From: Rhodobacteraceae bacterium UBA1943
Lineage (GTDB): Bacteria; Pseudomonadota; Alphaproteobacteria; Rhodobacterales; Rhodobacteraceae
DNA: 40,496 nucleotides
Assembly: GCA_002336845.1 (NCBI GenBank)
Contig: DDEX01000120.1
Span: 1-40,496, forward strand
Direction: 5' to 3'
Shown here: positions 15,230 through 22,267 of the stretch, piece after piece
How the letters are laid out: each line of letters begins with the position of its first letter
Numbering within the stretch: the first letter of the stretch is position 1
Program-made: the position numbers and the translations under genes
Notes under the pieces: model-generated
What the model was told of the DNA's origin: nothing
Databases searched by the model: none
Seen by the model: only the letters and a program-made list of their open reading frames with translations

Positions 15230-15306
15230 GGCCCCGTAGCTCAGCTGGATAGAGCAGCCGCCTTCTAAGCGGCTGGCCGGGGGTTCGAATCCTCCCGGGG
15301 TCGCCA
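15230..15306 (+). tRNA. tRNA-Arg(UCU)
   Basis: A 77-nt cloverleaf. Acceptor arms are GGCCCCG and CGGGGTC (one G-U pair), the D-arm is in GCTCAGCTGGATAGAGC, the anticodon arm CCGCCTTCTAAGCGG carries TCT, and the T-arm loop is GTTCGAATC. The discriminator is G and CCA is encoded. It reads AGA codons, which are rare in this G+C-rich genome. Confidence 0.95.
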
Positions 15307-15620
15307 AATCTCTATCAATTGTCGTTCGACCTCGAAGTACCAACCTTTCGACAAAAGTTGGTGGTTTGGCAGAGCGTCATCTTTCCCGGCGGTCGCTGAG
15401 ACCTTTTCAGGAGGGAAGCCGTTGTTGCAAGCAAGCTCTTCCATTCATGTCCGAGAGGCGCGCAAGGCCGACTCGGTCTTATCCCGTTCGAACAACGGAC
15501 CACAATCGCACCCGTCAGGTGCAAATGGGGTAACCCGTTACGACGAGACCGCCGAAAACTTCCCGGGATTCATCGACATAATGTCGATCCGGCCCCGGCT
15601 CCGCCATTTGTCAACATGAC
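15307..15620 (+). other. Intergenic stretch without a recognisable gene
   Basis: No frame here has convincing codon use or similarity. The only structure seen is the weak inverted repeat ACCAAC (15339-15344) / GTTGGT (15357-15362), possibly a tRNA terminator. Given the decayed integrase on the other side of the tRNA, this may be further remnant DNA. Confidence 0.4.
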
Positions 15621-17465
15621 CTAGCCCACCGCCTCCAGCTTCTCCTGCGCAGTCATCCACATCGCCTCGGCCCGGTCCAGCCCCTCCATCACCTCGGCAT
15701 ATTTCTTGTTCCAGGTCTCCAGTTCGCCCTTCCGCGCGTCTTCATACAGCGCCGGGTCGGCCAGCTTGGTCGCCAGCTTGTCGCGCATCTCGTTCAGCTT
15801 GGCCAAACGGTCCTCGCATTTGCGCACCTCGGCCTTCAGCGCCAGAATCTCGTCGCGGCTGACCTTCTTCTTCTCCACCGGTTTCGCAACCGCCTTCACC
15901 TCGTCGTCGGATGACAGCAGCAGCTTGCGATAGGCCTCCAGATCCTCGGTATAGGGTGCAACCGCCCCGCCCTTGACCAGCCACAGCCGGTCGGCCACCA
16001 AGCCCAGCAGGTGCATGTCGTGCGACACCAGCACCACGGCGCCGGAATATTCGGTCAGCGCCTCAACCAGCGCCTCACGGCTTTCGATATCAAGGTGGTT
16101 GGTCGGTTCGTCCAAAATCAGTAGATGCGGCGCGTCGATGGTGGCCAGCAGCAGTGACAGCCGCGCCTTCTGCCCGCCCGACAGCCGCCCCACCACGGTC
16201 TCCGCCTGATCGGCCATCAGGCCAAACCCCGCCAGCCGCGCCCGCAGCTTGGCCTGATGTTCAGCCGGGCGCAGACGCTGAACATGCTGCAACGGGGTTT
16301 CATCCAGATGCAGCTCATCCACCTGATGCTGCGCGAAATAGCCGATCCGCAGCTTGGAGGATCGCGAAATCCGCCCCTCGCTTGGCTCCAGCTTGCCCGC
16401 CAACAGCTTCGACAGGGTCGATTTCCCCTCGCCGTTGCGCCCCAGCAGGGCGATCCGGTCATCCTGGTCAATCCGCAAGCTCAATCGCCGCAGCACCGGC
16501 GGCCCGCCATAGCCGACCGCGACACCTTCCATATTGATGATCGGTGGCGAAAGCTCCTCGGGTTCAGGGAAACTGAACACCACCTTCGCCGCATCCTCGG
16601 GCGCGGTGATCGGGGTCAGCTTTTCCAGCATCTTCACGCGGCTTTGCGCCTGCACGGCCTTTGACGCCTTGGCCTTGAAACGGTCAACAAAGCTCTGCAA
16701 ATGCGCCCGCCGCGCCTCGACCTTCTTCGATTCCGCCACCAGAACCGCACGGCGCTCTGCCGCCTGCCGGGCGAACTGGTCGTAGTTGCCCTGCCAATAG
16801 GTCAGCTTCTTCTGGTCCAGATGCAGGATGCCCGTCACCGCCCGGTTCAACAGCCCGCGGTCGTGCGAAATGATGATCACCGTATGAGGATACTTCGCCA
16901 GATAGCTTTCCAGCCACAAGGCCCCCTCAAGGTCCAGATAGTTGGTCGGTTCGTCCAGCAGCAGATAGTCGGGCTGGGCAAACAATACCCCCGCCAAGGC
17001 CACCCGCATCCGCCAGCCACCCGAAAAATCGGAACAGGGCCGCAACTGCTCCTCGGGCTCAAACCCCAATCCGCGCAGGATTGAACTCGCCCGCCCCTCA
17101 GCCGACCAGGCATCAATATCCGCCAGCCGCGCCTGCACCTCCGCAATCCGGTGCGGATCAGTCGCCACCTCCGCCTCGGCCATCAGCGCCGCGCGCTCGG
17201 TATCGGCCGCCAGCACCGTGTCAATCAGGCTGGTGGAAGATGACGGCACCTCCTGCGCCACCCCGCCAATCCGCGCCCGGTTGGGCAGCGAAATCTCGCC
17301 CCCCTCCAGCGCCAGTTCGCCCCGGATCAACCGGAACAGCGTGGTTTTCCCCGCCCCGTTGCGCCCGACAAGGCCAACCTTGTGGCCCGTGGGAATGGTG
17401 GCCGAGGCGCCTTCGAACAAAGGGCGCCCCTCGACGTTATAGGTGATGTTGTCAATCCGCAGCAT
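15621..17465 (-). CDS. ABC-F family ATPase
   Basis: A 614-residue soluble protein with two ABC domains and no membrane segments. Domain 1 has Walker A GRNGAGKT (34-41), signature FSGG (147-150) and DEPTNYLD (171-178). Domain 2 has GRNGEGKS (342-349), LSGG (428-431) and DEPTNHLD (452-459). The inter-domain linker at about 235-290 is Arg/Lys/Ala-rich, as in ribosome-acting ABC-F proteins. A C-terminal coiled coil (about 540-610) resembles the Uup/YheS type. These proteins bind the ribosomal E site or help assembly; the exact subfamily cannot be fixed. ATG 17465 gives the normal N-terminus; its ribosome site is weak. Confidence 0.9.
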   Translation of the reverse strand: MLRIDNITYNVEGRPLFEGASATIPTGHKVGLVGRNGAGKTTLFRLIRGELALEGGEISLPNRARIGGVAQEVPSSSTSLIDTVLAADTERAALMAEAEVATDPHRIAEVQARLADIDAWSAEGRASSILRGLGFEPEEQLRPCSDFSGGWRMRVALAGVLFAQPDYLLLDEPTNYLDLEGALWLESYLAKYPHTVIIISHDRGLLNRAVTGILHLDQKKLTYWQGNYDQFARQAAERRAVLVAESKKVEARRAHLQSFVDRFKAKASKAVQAQSRVKMLEKLTPITAPEDAAKVVFSFPEPEELSPPIINMEGVAVGYGGPPVLRRLSLRIDQDDRIALLGRNGEGKSTLSKLLAGKLEPSEGRISRSSKLRIGYFAQHQVDELHLDETPLQHVQRLRPAEHQAKLRARLAGFGLMADQAETVVGRLSGGQKARLSLLLATIDAPHLLILDEPTNHLDIESREALVEALTEYSGAVVLVSHDMHLLGLVADRLWLVKGGAVAPYTEDLEAYRKLLLSSDDEVKAVAKPVEKKKVSRDEILALKAEVRKCEDRLAKLNEMRDKLATKLADPALYEDARKGELETWNKKYAEVMEGLDRAEAMWMTAQEKLEAVG

Positions 17466-17541
17466 GGCGGCAGGCTTGGCGGATGCCACGCACAAGGTCA
17501 ACCTCACCGGCATTTTCTGTCTGAAAATATCCCGGGGGAGC

Positions 17542-17573
17542 AGCGCCAAAGGCGCTGTGGGGGCAGCGCCCCC
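17542..17573. repeat. Tandem GC hairpins, REP-like intergenic element
   Basis: Two adjacent hairpins: AGCGCC-AAA-GGCGCT (17542-17556) and GGGGGC-AGC-GCCCCC (17559-17573). They lie between the divergent ABC-F and ndk genes. From memory, similar GC hairpins are widespread between genes in Rhodobacteraceae; copy number in this genome was not determined. Confidence 0.5.
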
Positions 17574-17654
17574 CTCTTCCTTTTGTCATATAGCCATGAT
17601 AGCAGCCGCGCCATCCGAACGGGCCACCCCGGCCCCCAGCAAATGGAGAGCCAG

Positions 17655-18077
17655 ATGGCCACCGAACGCACCCTTTCCATCATCAAGCCCGATGCCACCA
17701 AGCGCAACCTGACCGGCAAGATCGTCGCCAAGTTCGAAGATGCCGGCCTGCGCGTCGTTGCGTCCAAGCGCATCCACCTGACCGAGGCGCAAGCCGGTGA
17801 ATTCTATGCCGAGCATAAAGAGCGCGGCTTTTACGGCGAGCTGGTGGCCTACATGGCCTCGGAACCCGTCGTCGTGCAGGTTCTGGAAGGCGAAGGCGCC
17901 ATCCTGAAGAACCGCGAAGTCATGGGGGCGACCGACCCGGCCCAGGCCGATGCCGGCACCATCCGCAAGGAATTCGCGCTGTCCAAGGGCGAAAATTCGG
18001 TTCACGGGTCCGACAGCGCCGCCTCGGCCGCGCGCGAGATTGCCTTCTTCTTCTCGGGCCTCGAACTGGTCGGCTAA
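17655..18077 (+). CDS. ndk: Nucleoside diphosphate kinase
   Basis: A 140-residue enzyme balancing NTP pools by phosphate transfer through a phosphohistidine. The active-site motif NSVHGSDS places the catalytic His at 117. The N-terminal ERTLSIIKPDA block is typical, and length matches the family exactly. GGAGAG lies 5-10 bases before ATG 17655. An in-frame upstream extension is open but unrelated. Downstream lie a pair of AT-rich palindromes and then a strong terminator. Confidence 0.96.
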   Translation: MATERTLSIIKPDATKRNLTGKIVAKFEDAGLRVVASKRIHLTEAQAGEFYAEHKERGFYGELVAYMASEPVVVQVLEGEGAILKNREVMGATDPAQADAGTIRKEFALSKGENSVHGSDSAASAAREIAFFFSGLELVG

Positions 18078-18085
18078 GGGCTGGC

Positions 18086-18109
18086 GCAAATTTCTTACAG
18101 GAAATTTGC
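18086..18109. repeat. AT-rich palindrome downstream of ndk
   Basis: GCAAATTTC (18086-18094) and GAAATTTGC (18101-18109) form perfect 9-bp arms around TTACAG. A degenerate second copy (CAACTTC / GAATTTG, 18109-18130) abuts it. The sequence resembles the palindrome cluster at 21229-21293. Confidence 0.6.
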
Positions 18110-18129
18110 AACTTCGTTCAGGTGAATTT

Positions 18130-18153
18130 GGGCGGCGGGGCAACCTGCCGCCC
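18130..18153 (+). terminator. Rho-independent terminator of ndk
   Basis: A 10-bp stem GGGCGGCGGG / CCTGCCGCCC (one G-U pair) closed by a GCAA tetraloop, followed by TTTG. Confidence 0.75.
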
Positions 18154-18258
18154 TTTGTCATTCCTGCCCACGGCCCCTTTCCTTCGGGGGCGAATCCCCT
18201 ATGCTGGCCGCAACGCAGCATTGACGGGCCGCAGCACTGTTGGGCCAGGGACGGACGA

Positions 18259-18729
18259 ATGGCGAAAACGATCGACTACGGTGGCCTGATGCACAGGGCC
18301 ATGCGGGGCCTGATCCGCACCGTGCTTGAAGATGTGGCACGGGGCGGTCTGCCCGGCGCGCATCATTTCTTCATCACCTTCGACACCAATTATCCCGGCG
18401 TCGCCATCGCCGACTGGCTGCACGCCCGCTATCCCGGCGAAATGACCGTTGTCATCCAGAACTGGTTCGAAAACCTTGTCGTCACCGACGAAGGCTTCTC
18501 GGTCACGTTGAACTTCGGCAACAGCCCCGAACCCCTGATCATCCCGTTCGATGCAATCCGCACCTTTGTCGATCCCTCGGTCGAATTCGGTCTGCGATTT
18601 GAATCGCATGACCAAGAGGACGAGGAGGAGGAGGACGAGGCAGAGGAGGACGACGACCCCGATGACGACCCGCCCTCGCCCGGCCGCGATGCGCAGGTTG
18701 TTCAACTGGACCGTTTCCGCAAGAGCTAG
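18259..18729 (+). CDS. sspB: SspB family ClpXP adaptor
   Basis: A 156-residue protein of the alphaproteobacterial SspB type. The N-terminal substrate-binding fold contains ARGGLPGAHHFFITFDT (27-43), RYPGEMTVVIQ and FENLVVTDEGFSVTLNFG. A long acidic linker (about 118-142, nearly all Glu and Asp) leads to a short C-terminal tail, QVVQLDRFRKS, which would be the ClpX-docking module. SspB tethers tmRNA-tagged proteins to ClpXP. The tmRNA of this genome lies upstream in the same window. ATG 18259 gives the family N-terminus. Confidence 0.9.
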   Translation: MAKTIDYGGLMHRAMRGLIRTVLEDVARGGLPGAHHFFITFDTNYPGVAIADWLHARYPGEMTVVIQNWFENLVVTDEGFSVTLNFGNSPEPLIIPFDAIRTFVDPSVEFGLRFESHDQEDEEEEDEAEEDDDPDDDPPSPGRDAQVVQLDRFRKS

Positions 18730-18732
18730 ATC

Positions 18733-19287
18733 ATGTCAAACGAAGCCGCCCTGTTCCTGCGACAGTTCCTGTCGAACCCGCGTGACGTCTCTTCTGTTGT
18801 TCCGTCGTCCCGCTGGCTGGCACGCGCCATCGCCGAAGGGCTTGGCCCGAACAGTGGCCGCATCGTCGAATTCGGCCCCGGCACCGGACGCATAACCCAT
18901 GCCATCCTCGAGGCAGGCGTTTCCCCCGCCAACCTGACCCTGTTCGAGATGAACGGCGAGTTTGTCCAGCACCTGAAAACCCGATTTCCCGGCGTGACCA
19001 TTCATCACGGCCCGGCGCAGGATGCGCCCCGCCTGCTGGCGCCGGGTGTCTCGCATGTGATCTCGGGGCTGCCGCTTTTGTCCTTTTCGGGCCCGCTGCG
19101 TCAGGACATCCTGCGCGCCGCCTTCGCGATTCTGGCCCCCGGTGGCAGTTTTGCGCAATTCACCTATGCCGACCGTCCCGCGCTGGACGGTGAAGAGCTG
19201 CGCAGCCTTGGACTGCGCGCGGAACTGGGGCGCAAGGTTTGGGCAAACATCCCCCCTGCGCGGATTTACCGCTTGTATAAGGCCTGA
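18733..19287 (+). CDS. Class I SAM methyltransferase, PmtA-like
   Basis: A 184-residue protein with the SAM-binding glycine loop VEFGPGTG (45-52), an acidic residue ending strand 2 (LFEMN) and the post-motif SGLPLLSF (111-118). That last motif and the N-terminal FLRQFLSNPRDVSSVVPSSRWLA fit bacterial phospholipid N-methyltransferase-like or rRNA-adenine-methylase-like proteins (COG3963). Candidate role: methylation of phosphatidylethanolamine towards phosphatidylcholine, which psd and pssA at 28.6-30.1 kb would supply. Not certain. It starts 3 bases after the sspB stop. Confidence 0.7.
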   Translation: MSNEAALFLRQFLSNPRDVSSVVPSSRWLARAIAEGLGPNSGRIVEFGPGTGRITHAILEAGVSPANLTLFEMNGEFVQHLKTRFPGVTIHHGPAQDAPRLLAPGVSHVISGLPLLSFSGPLRQDILRAAFAILAPGGSFAQFTYADRPALDGEELRSLGLRAELGRKVWANIPPARIYRLYKA

Positions 19288-19294
19288 TTTCGCA

Positions 19295-19344
19295 CGGTAT
19301 GCAACCGCATACCGATTGATTTACACCGCAAGCCCGCCTATCAC
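19295..19344 (+). promoter_or_regulatory. Palindrome plus putative fumC promoter
   Basis: CGGTATGC-AACC-GCATACCG (19295-19314) is a perfect 8-bp inverted repeat. Directly after it come TTGATT (19316-19321) and TATCAC (19339-19344), 17 bp apart. The palindrome could be an operator next to the -35 box or a terminator for the methyltransferase gene; no T-run follows. Confidence 0.45.
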
Positions 19345-19371
19345 GGCACCAGCTTTGCAGGAGGTTTGGCC

Positions 19372-20766
19372 ATGACCGCAACCCGTACCGAAACCGACAG
19401 CTTCGGCCCGCTGGAAGTTCCCGCCAACAAGTATTGGGGCGCGCAGACCCAACGCTCGATCATCAACTTTCCGATCGGGTGGGAGCGTCAGCCGGTTCCG
19501 ATCATCCGCGCGCTTGGCGTGATCAAGAAGGCCTGTGCGCTGGTGAACATCGCCCAAGGCGACATTTCGGCCGATCTGGGCAACGCCATCGCGGCGGCGG
19601 CGACCGAGGTGATTGACGGCAAGTTTGACGACAACTTCCCGCTGGTCGTCTGGCAGACTGGATCGGGCACCCAGTCGAACATGAACGCCAACGAGGTCAT
19701 TTCCAATCGGGCGATTGAAATGCTGGGCGGGGTGATGGGGTCGAAAAAACCGATCCACCCGAACGACCATGTGAACATGGGCCAGTCCTCGAACGATACC
19801 TTCCCGACCGCGATGCACGTCGCCATCGGGATGCTGGCGCGCGATGTGCTGATCCCCGGCCTTGAAAAACTGTCCAAGGCGCTGTGGGCCAAATCGGCCG
19901 AGTTCAAGGACATCATCAAGATCGGCCGTACCCATACCCAGGATGCAACGCCCCTGACGCTGGGGCAGGAATTCTCGGGCTATGCGACCCAAGTGGACAA
20001 GGGCATCGCCCGGGTCAAGGCCTGCCTGCCCGACATCTATGAACTGGCCCAGGGCGGCACCGCCGTGGGCACCGGCCTCAACACCCGCGTCGGCTGGGAT
20101 TCCCGCGTGGCCGCGCAAATCGCCGAAATCACCGGCCTGCCCTTCGTCACCGCCCCGAACAAGTTTGAGGCGCTGGCTGCCCATGATGCGATGGTCATGT
20201 TCTCGGGTGCGCTGAAAACCGTCGCGGCGGGCCTGTTCAAGATCGCCAACGACCTGCGCCTCTTGGGCTCCGGTCCCCGTTCCGGCCTGGGCGAATTGAT
20301 CCTGCCCGAGAATGAACCGGGGTCGTCGATCATGCCGGGCAAGGTCAACCCGACTCAGGCCGAGGCGCTGACCATGGTCTGCGCGCATGTCATGGGCAAC
20401 GATGCCGCGGTGGGTTTTGCCGGGTCGCAAGGGCATTTCGAATTGAATGTCTATAACCCGATGATGTCATATAACGTCCTGCAATCCATGCAGCTTTTGG
20501 GGGATGCGGCCTCCAGCTTCACCGACAACATGGTGGTCGGCACCCAGGCGAACACCGCCCGGATCGACAAGCTGATGAAGGAAAGCCTGATGCTGGTGAC
20601 GGCGCTCGCGCCCACCATCGGCTATGACGCCGCGACCAAGGTTGCCAAAACCGCGCACAAGAACGGCACCACCCTGCGCGAAGAGGCGATTGCCCTGGGC
20701 TATGTCGATGGCGAAACCTTCGACCGTGTGGTCCGCCCCGAAGACATGATCAGCCCCAAAGGCTGA
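19372..20766 (+). CDS. fumC: Class II fumarate hydratase
   Basis: A 464-residue TCA-cycle enzyme interconverting fumarate and malate, homotetrameric and free of iron-sulfur clusters. The superfamily signature GSSIMPGKVNP is at 317-327, with catalytic Ser318. The TGSGTQSNMN block (96-105) and GRTHTQDATP (185-194) with the other catalytic residue region are intact. CAGGAGG lies upstream of ATG 19372. A DUF4169-type gene follows 1 base after the stop and is probably co-transcribed. Confidence 0.97.
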   Translation: MTATRTETDSFGPLEVPANKYWGAQTQRSIINFPIGWERQPVPIIRALGVIKKACALVNIAQGDISADLGNAIAAAATEVIDGKFDDNFPLVVWQTGSGTQSNMNANEVISNRAIEMLGGVMGSKKPIHPNDHVNMGQSSNDTFPTAMHVAIGMLARDVLIPGLEKLSKALWAKSAEFKDIIKIGRTHTQDATPLTLGQEFSGYATQVDKGIARVKACLPDIYELAQGGTAVGTGLNTRVGWDSRVAAQIAEITGLPFVTAPNKFEALAAHDAMVMFSGALKTVAAGLFKIANDLRLLGSGPRSGLGELILPENEPGSSIMPGKVNPTQAEALTMVCAHVMGNDAAVGFAGSQGHFELNVYNPMMSYNVLQSMQLLGDAASSFTDNMVVGTQANTARIDKLMKESLMLVTALAPTIGYDAATKVAKTAHKNGTTLREEAIALGYVDGETFDRVVRPEDMISPKG

Positions 20767-20767
20767 G

Positions 20768-20947
20768 ATGGCCGAGGTCATCAACCTTCGCACCGCGAAA
20801 AAGCAGGCGGCCCGCAAGGCCGCCCGCACGAAGGGTGACGAGAACGCCGCGAAATTCGGTCTGACCAGGGCCGAGCGAGAACTGCAAAAGGCGCAGGTCG
20901 AAAAAACGGCCCGCGCTCTGGATGGTCATCGGCGGGAACCGGATTAA
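20768..20947 (+). CDS. DUF4169-like small basic protein (59 aa)
   Basis: A short frame starting 1 base after the fumC stop and encoding 59 residues: MAEVINLRTAKKQAARKAAR, then KFGLTRAEREL, QKAQVEKTARALDGH and REPD. The VINLR start and strongly basic helix followed by a heptad-like helix fit DUF4169, which commonly sits next to fumC and a ribbon-helix-helix gene in alphaproteobacteria. Function is unknown. Confidence 0.8.
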   Translation: MAEVINLRTAKKQAARKAARTKGDENAAKFGLTRAERELQKAQVEKTARALDGHRREPD

Positions 20948-20994
20948 CCGGCGGTTAACCGTGATGCGGCAGGCTTCCGGCAGGAGGTGGCCCG

Positions 20995-21225
20995 ATGCAG
21001 CCTATGACCAACCATATGTCACCCGAACGCTGGCTCGCGCAGATGTTCTCGGCCCGCACCGCCGCCGAAGGAGGAATTGTCCGCCGCCGGGTCTCGGATG
21101 TCGAGCGGTTGATCGGACGCGACAGGTTCATCAAGGAAATCACGCGGCGCGGCTATCGCGCGGTCGAGAATGGCGGCCATTTCATCATCTTCTGCAATGC
21201 TGAGCCGGTGAAGATCGTGGTCTAG
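20995..21225 (+). CDS. Conserved hypothetical protein (76 aa)
   Basis: A 76-residue protein with SPERWLAQMFSARTAAEGGIVRRRV in the first half, then GRDRFIKEITRRGYRAVENGGHFIIFCN. CAGGAGG sits ahead of ATG 20995; ATGs at 21004 and 21016 are alternatives. The mix of a helical first half and a beta-strand end (HFIIFCNAEPVKIVV) suggests a compact domain. Similar proteins occur in Rhodobacteraceae as far as I recall, without a function. It lies in a run of small genes after fumC. Confidence 0.68.
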   Translation: MQPMTNHMSPERWLAQMFSARTAAEGGIVRRRVSDVERLIGRDRFIKEITRRGYRAVENGGHFIIFCNAEPVKIVV

Positions 21226-21228
21226 ACC

Positions 21229-21293
21229 AAGTTTCTTCCAAGAAACTTACAAATTTCTTGGAAGAAATTTGTAAAATCCTTCCAAGAATTTTA
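21229..21293. repeat. Three tandem AT-rich palindromes
   Basis: Palindrome 1 (21229-21248): AAGTTTCTT-CC-AAGAAACTT. Palindrome 2 (21249-21272, extendable to 21247-21274): ACAAATTTCTT-GG-AAGAAATTTGT. Palindrome 3 (21272-21293): TAAAATCCTT-CC-AAGAATTTTA, one mismatch. All share the core TTCTTSSAAGAA or a one-base variant. The block starts 3 bases after one stop codon and ends 10 bases before the next ATG. It is much more AT-rich than its surroundings. Confidence 0.75.
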
Positions 21294-21303
21294 TCAGGCT
21301 GCA

Positions 21304-21519
21304 ATGACCGGACGCCCCGAAAAACACTCGCTGACGCTGCGCGGCCACCGCACTTCGGTCTCAATGGAGGCCGAGTTCTGGCAGGAATTCCGCCGCCTCG
21401 CCGTCGCGCGGAATATCAGCCTGAACGCACTCGCCGCCGAAATCGACGAAACCCGCCCGCCCGAAGTCGGGCTGGCCTCGGCAATCCGGGTCCATATCCT
21501 GAAATCACTCAGACCGTGA
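21304..21519 (+). CDS. Ribbon-helix-helix protein (71 aa)
   Basis: A 71-residue protein of the RHH_4 type. The beta strand HRTSVSMEAEFW (17-28) leads to helix 1, EFRRLAVARN, and helix 2, SLNALAAEIDETR; the tail ends SAIRVHILKSL. Such proteins resemble Arc/MetJ-type DNA binders, though this subgroup has no established target. No strong ribosome site is visible because the palindrome cluster directly precedes it. Its last 11 bases overlap the 3' end of the convergent Anbu gene. Confidence 0.82.
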   Translation: MTGRPEKHSLTLRGHRTSVSMEAEFWQEFRRLAVARNISLNALAAEIDETRPPEVGLASAIRVHILKSLRP

Positions 21520-22234
21520 TTTGCAGGAACCCGTCGCGCAATGCCTTGGACCAGGCTTCCGACATGGCCCGAAACCCCGGGTCGCCCGCCTCGATCCGGC
21601 GCTGACGGCTGACCTTCAGCGCATCCTTCTCGATCACGCACAGATCCAGCGGCATCCCGACCGACAGGTTTGACCGCAGCGTCGAATCCATCGACAGCAG
21701 CACCGCCTTTTCCGCATCTGCCACCGAAGTCGTCATCTTGACCACACGGTCCAGAATCGGCTTGCCGTATTTATGCTCTCCGATCTGCAAGAACGGCGTG
21801 TCCTCGGTCGCCTCGATAAAGTTGCCCTCGGGGTAGATCAGGAACAGCCGCATCGCGCCGCCCCGCCGCTGTCCAGCGACAATCATCGAGGCCGAGGCAC
21901 TCGCCTGGCTGGCCGACAACTTTTCGTTCACCTCTGCCCGCACCTCAGACAAGGTATTGCCGATCATCGACGCCACTTTCAGCAGCGTGGGCGCCAGCAG
22001 GATAGAGGTTTCGGGCGTCGCGTCGGGGTCTTCCGCCGCCTCACGCAGGCGGGCGATGGTGGTCTGCGTCACCGACAGCGAGCCCGCCGTCATGATGGTG
22101 ATGATCCGCTCGCCGGGGTCTTCGAAATGAAACATCTTGCGATAGGTGGCAATGTTGTCCAGCCCCGCATTGGTGCGGGTGTCCGACAGGCAAACCATGC
22201 CCTCGTTCAACAAAAGCCCGACGCAATAGGTCAT
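21509..22234 (-). CDS. Anbu proteasome-type peptidase
   Basis: A 241-residue member of the Ntn-hydrolase proteasome family (Anbu, related to HslV and proteasome beta subunits). After Met removal the N-terminus is Thr, followed by the Asp of LSDTRTNAG (D17, mature numbering) and the Lys of YRKMFHF (K32), giving the expected Thr-Asp-Lys site. The TAGSLSVTQTT block is typical. Anbu forms ring or helical assemblies and lacks a dedicated ATPase; no HslU-like gene lies next to it. It is the last gene of the leftward cluster with the transglutaminase-like, alpha-E and ATP-grasp genes. Confidence 0.92.
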   Translation of the reverse strand: MTYCVGLLLNEGMVCLSDTRTNAGLDNIATYRKMFHFEDPGERIITIMTAGSLSVTQTTIARLREAAEDPDATPETSILLAPTLLKVASMIGNTLSEVRAEVNEKLSASQASASASMIVAGQRRGGAMRLFLIYPEGNFIEATEDTPFLQIGEHKYGKPILDRVVKMTTSVADAEKAVLLSMDSTLRSNLSVGMPLDLCVIEKDALKVSRQRRIEAGDPGFRAMSEAWSKALRDGFLQITV

Positions 22235-22267
22235 TCTGTCCCTCGCAGATCCCGTTTTCCGGCGACC

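Noticed and set aside
15143..15343. Minus-strand frame reading PGGFEPPASRLEGGCSIQLSYGAT
   Set aside because: This is the well-known false translation of a tRNA gene; it lies across tRNA-Arg.
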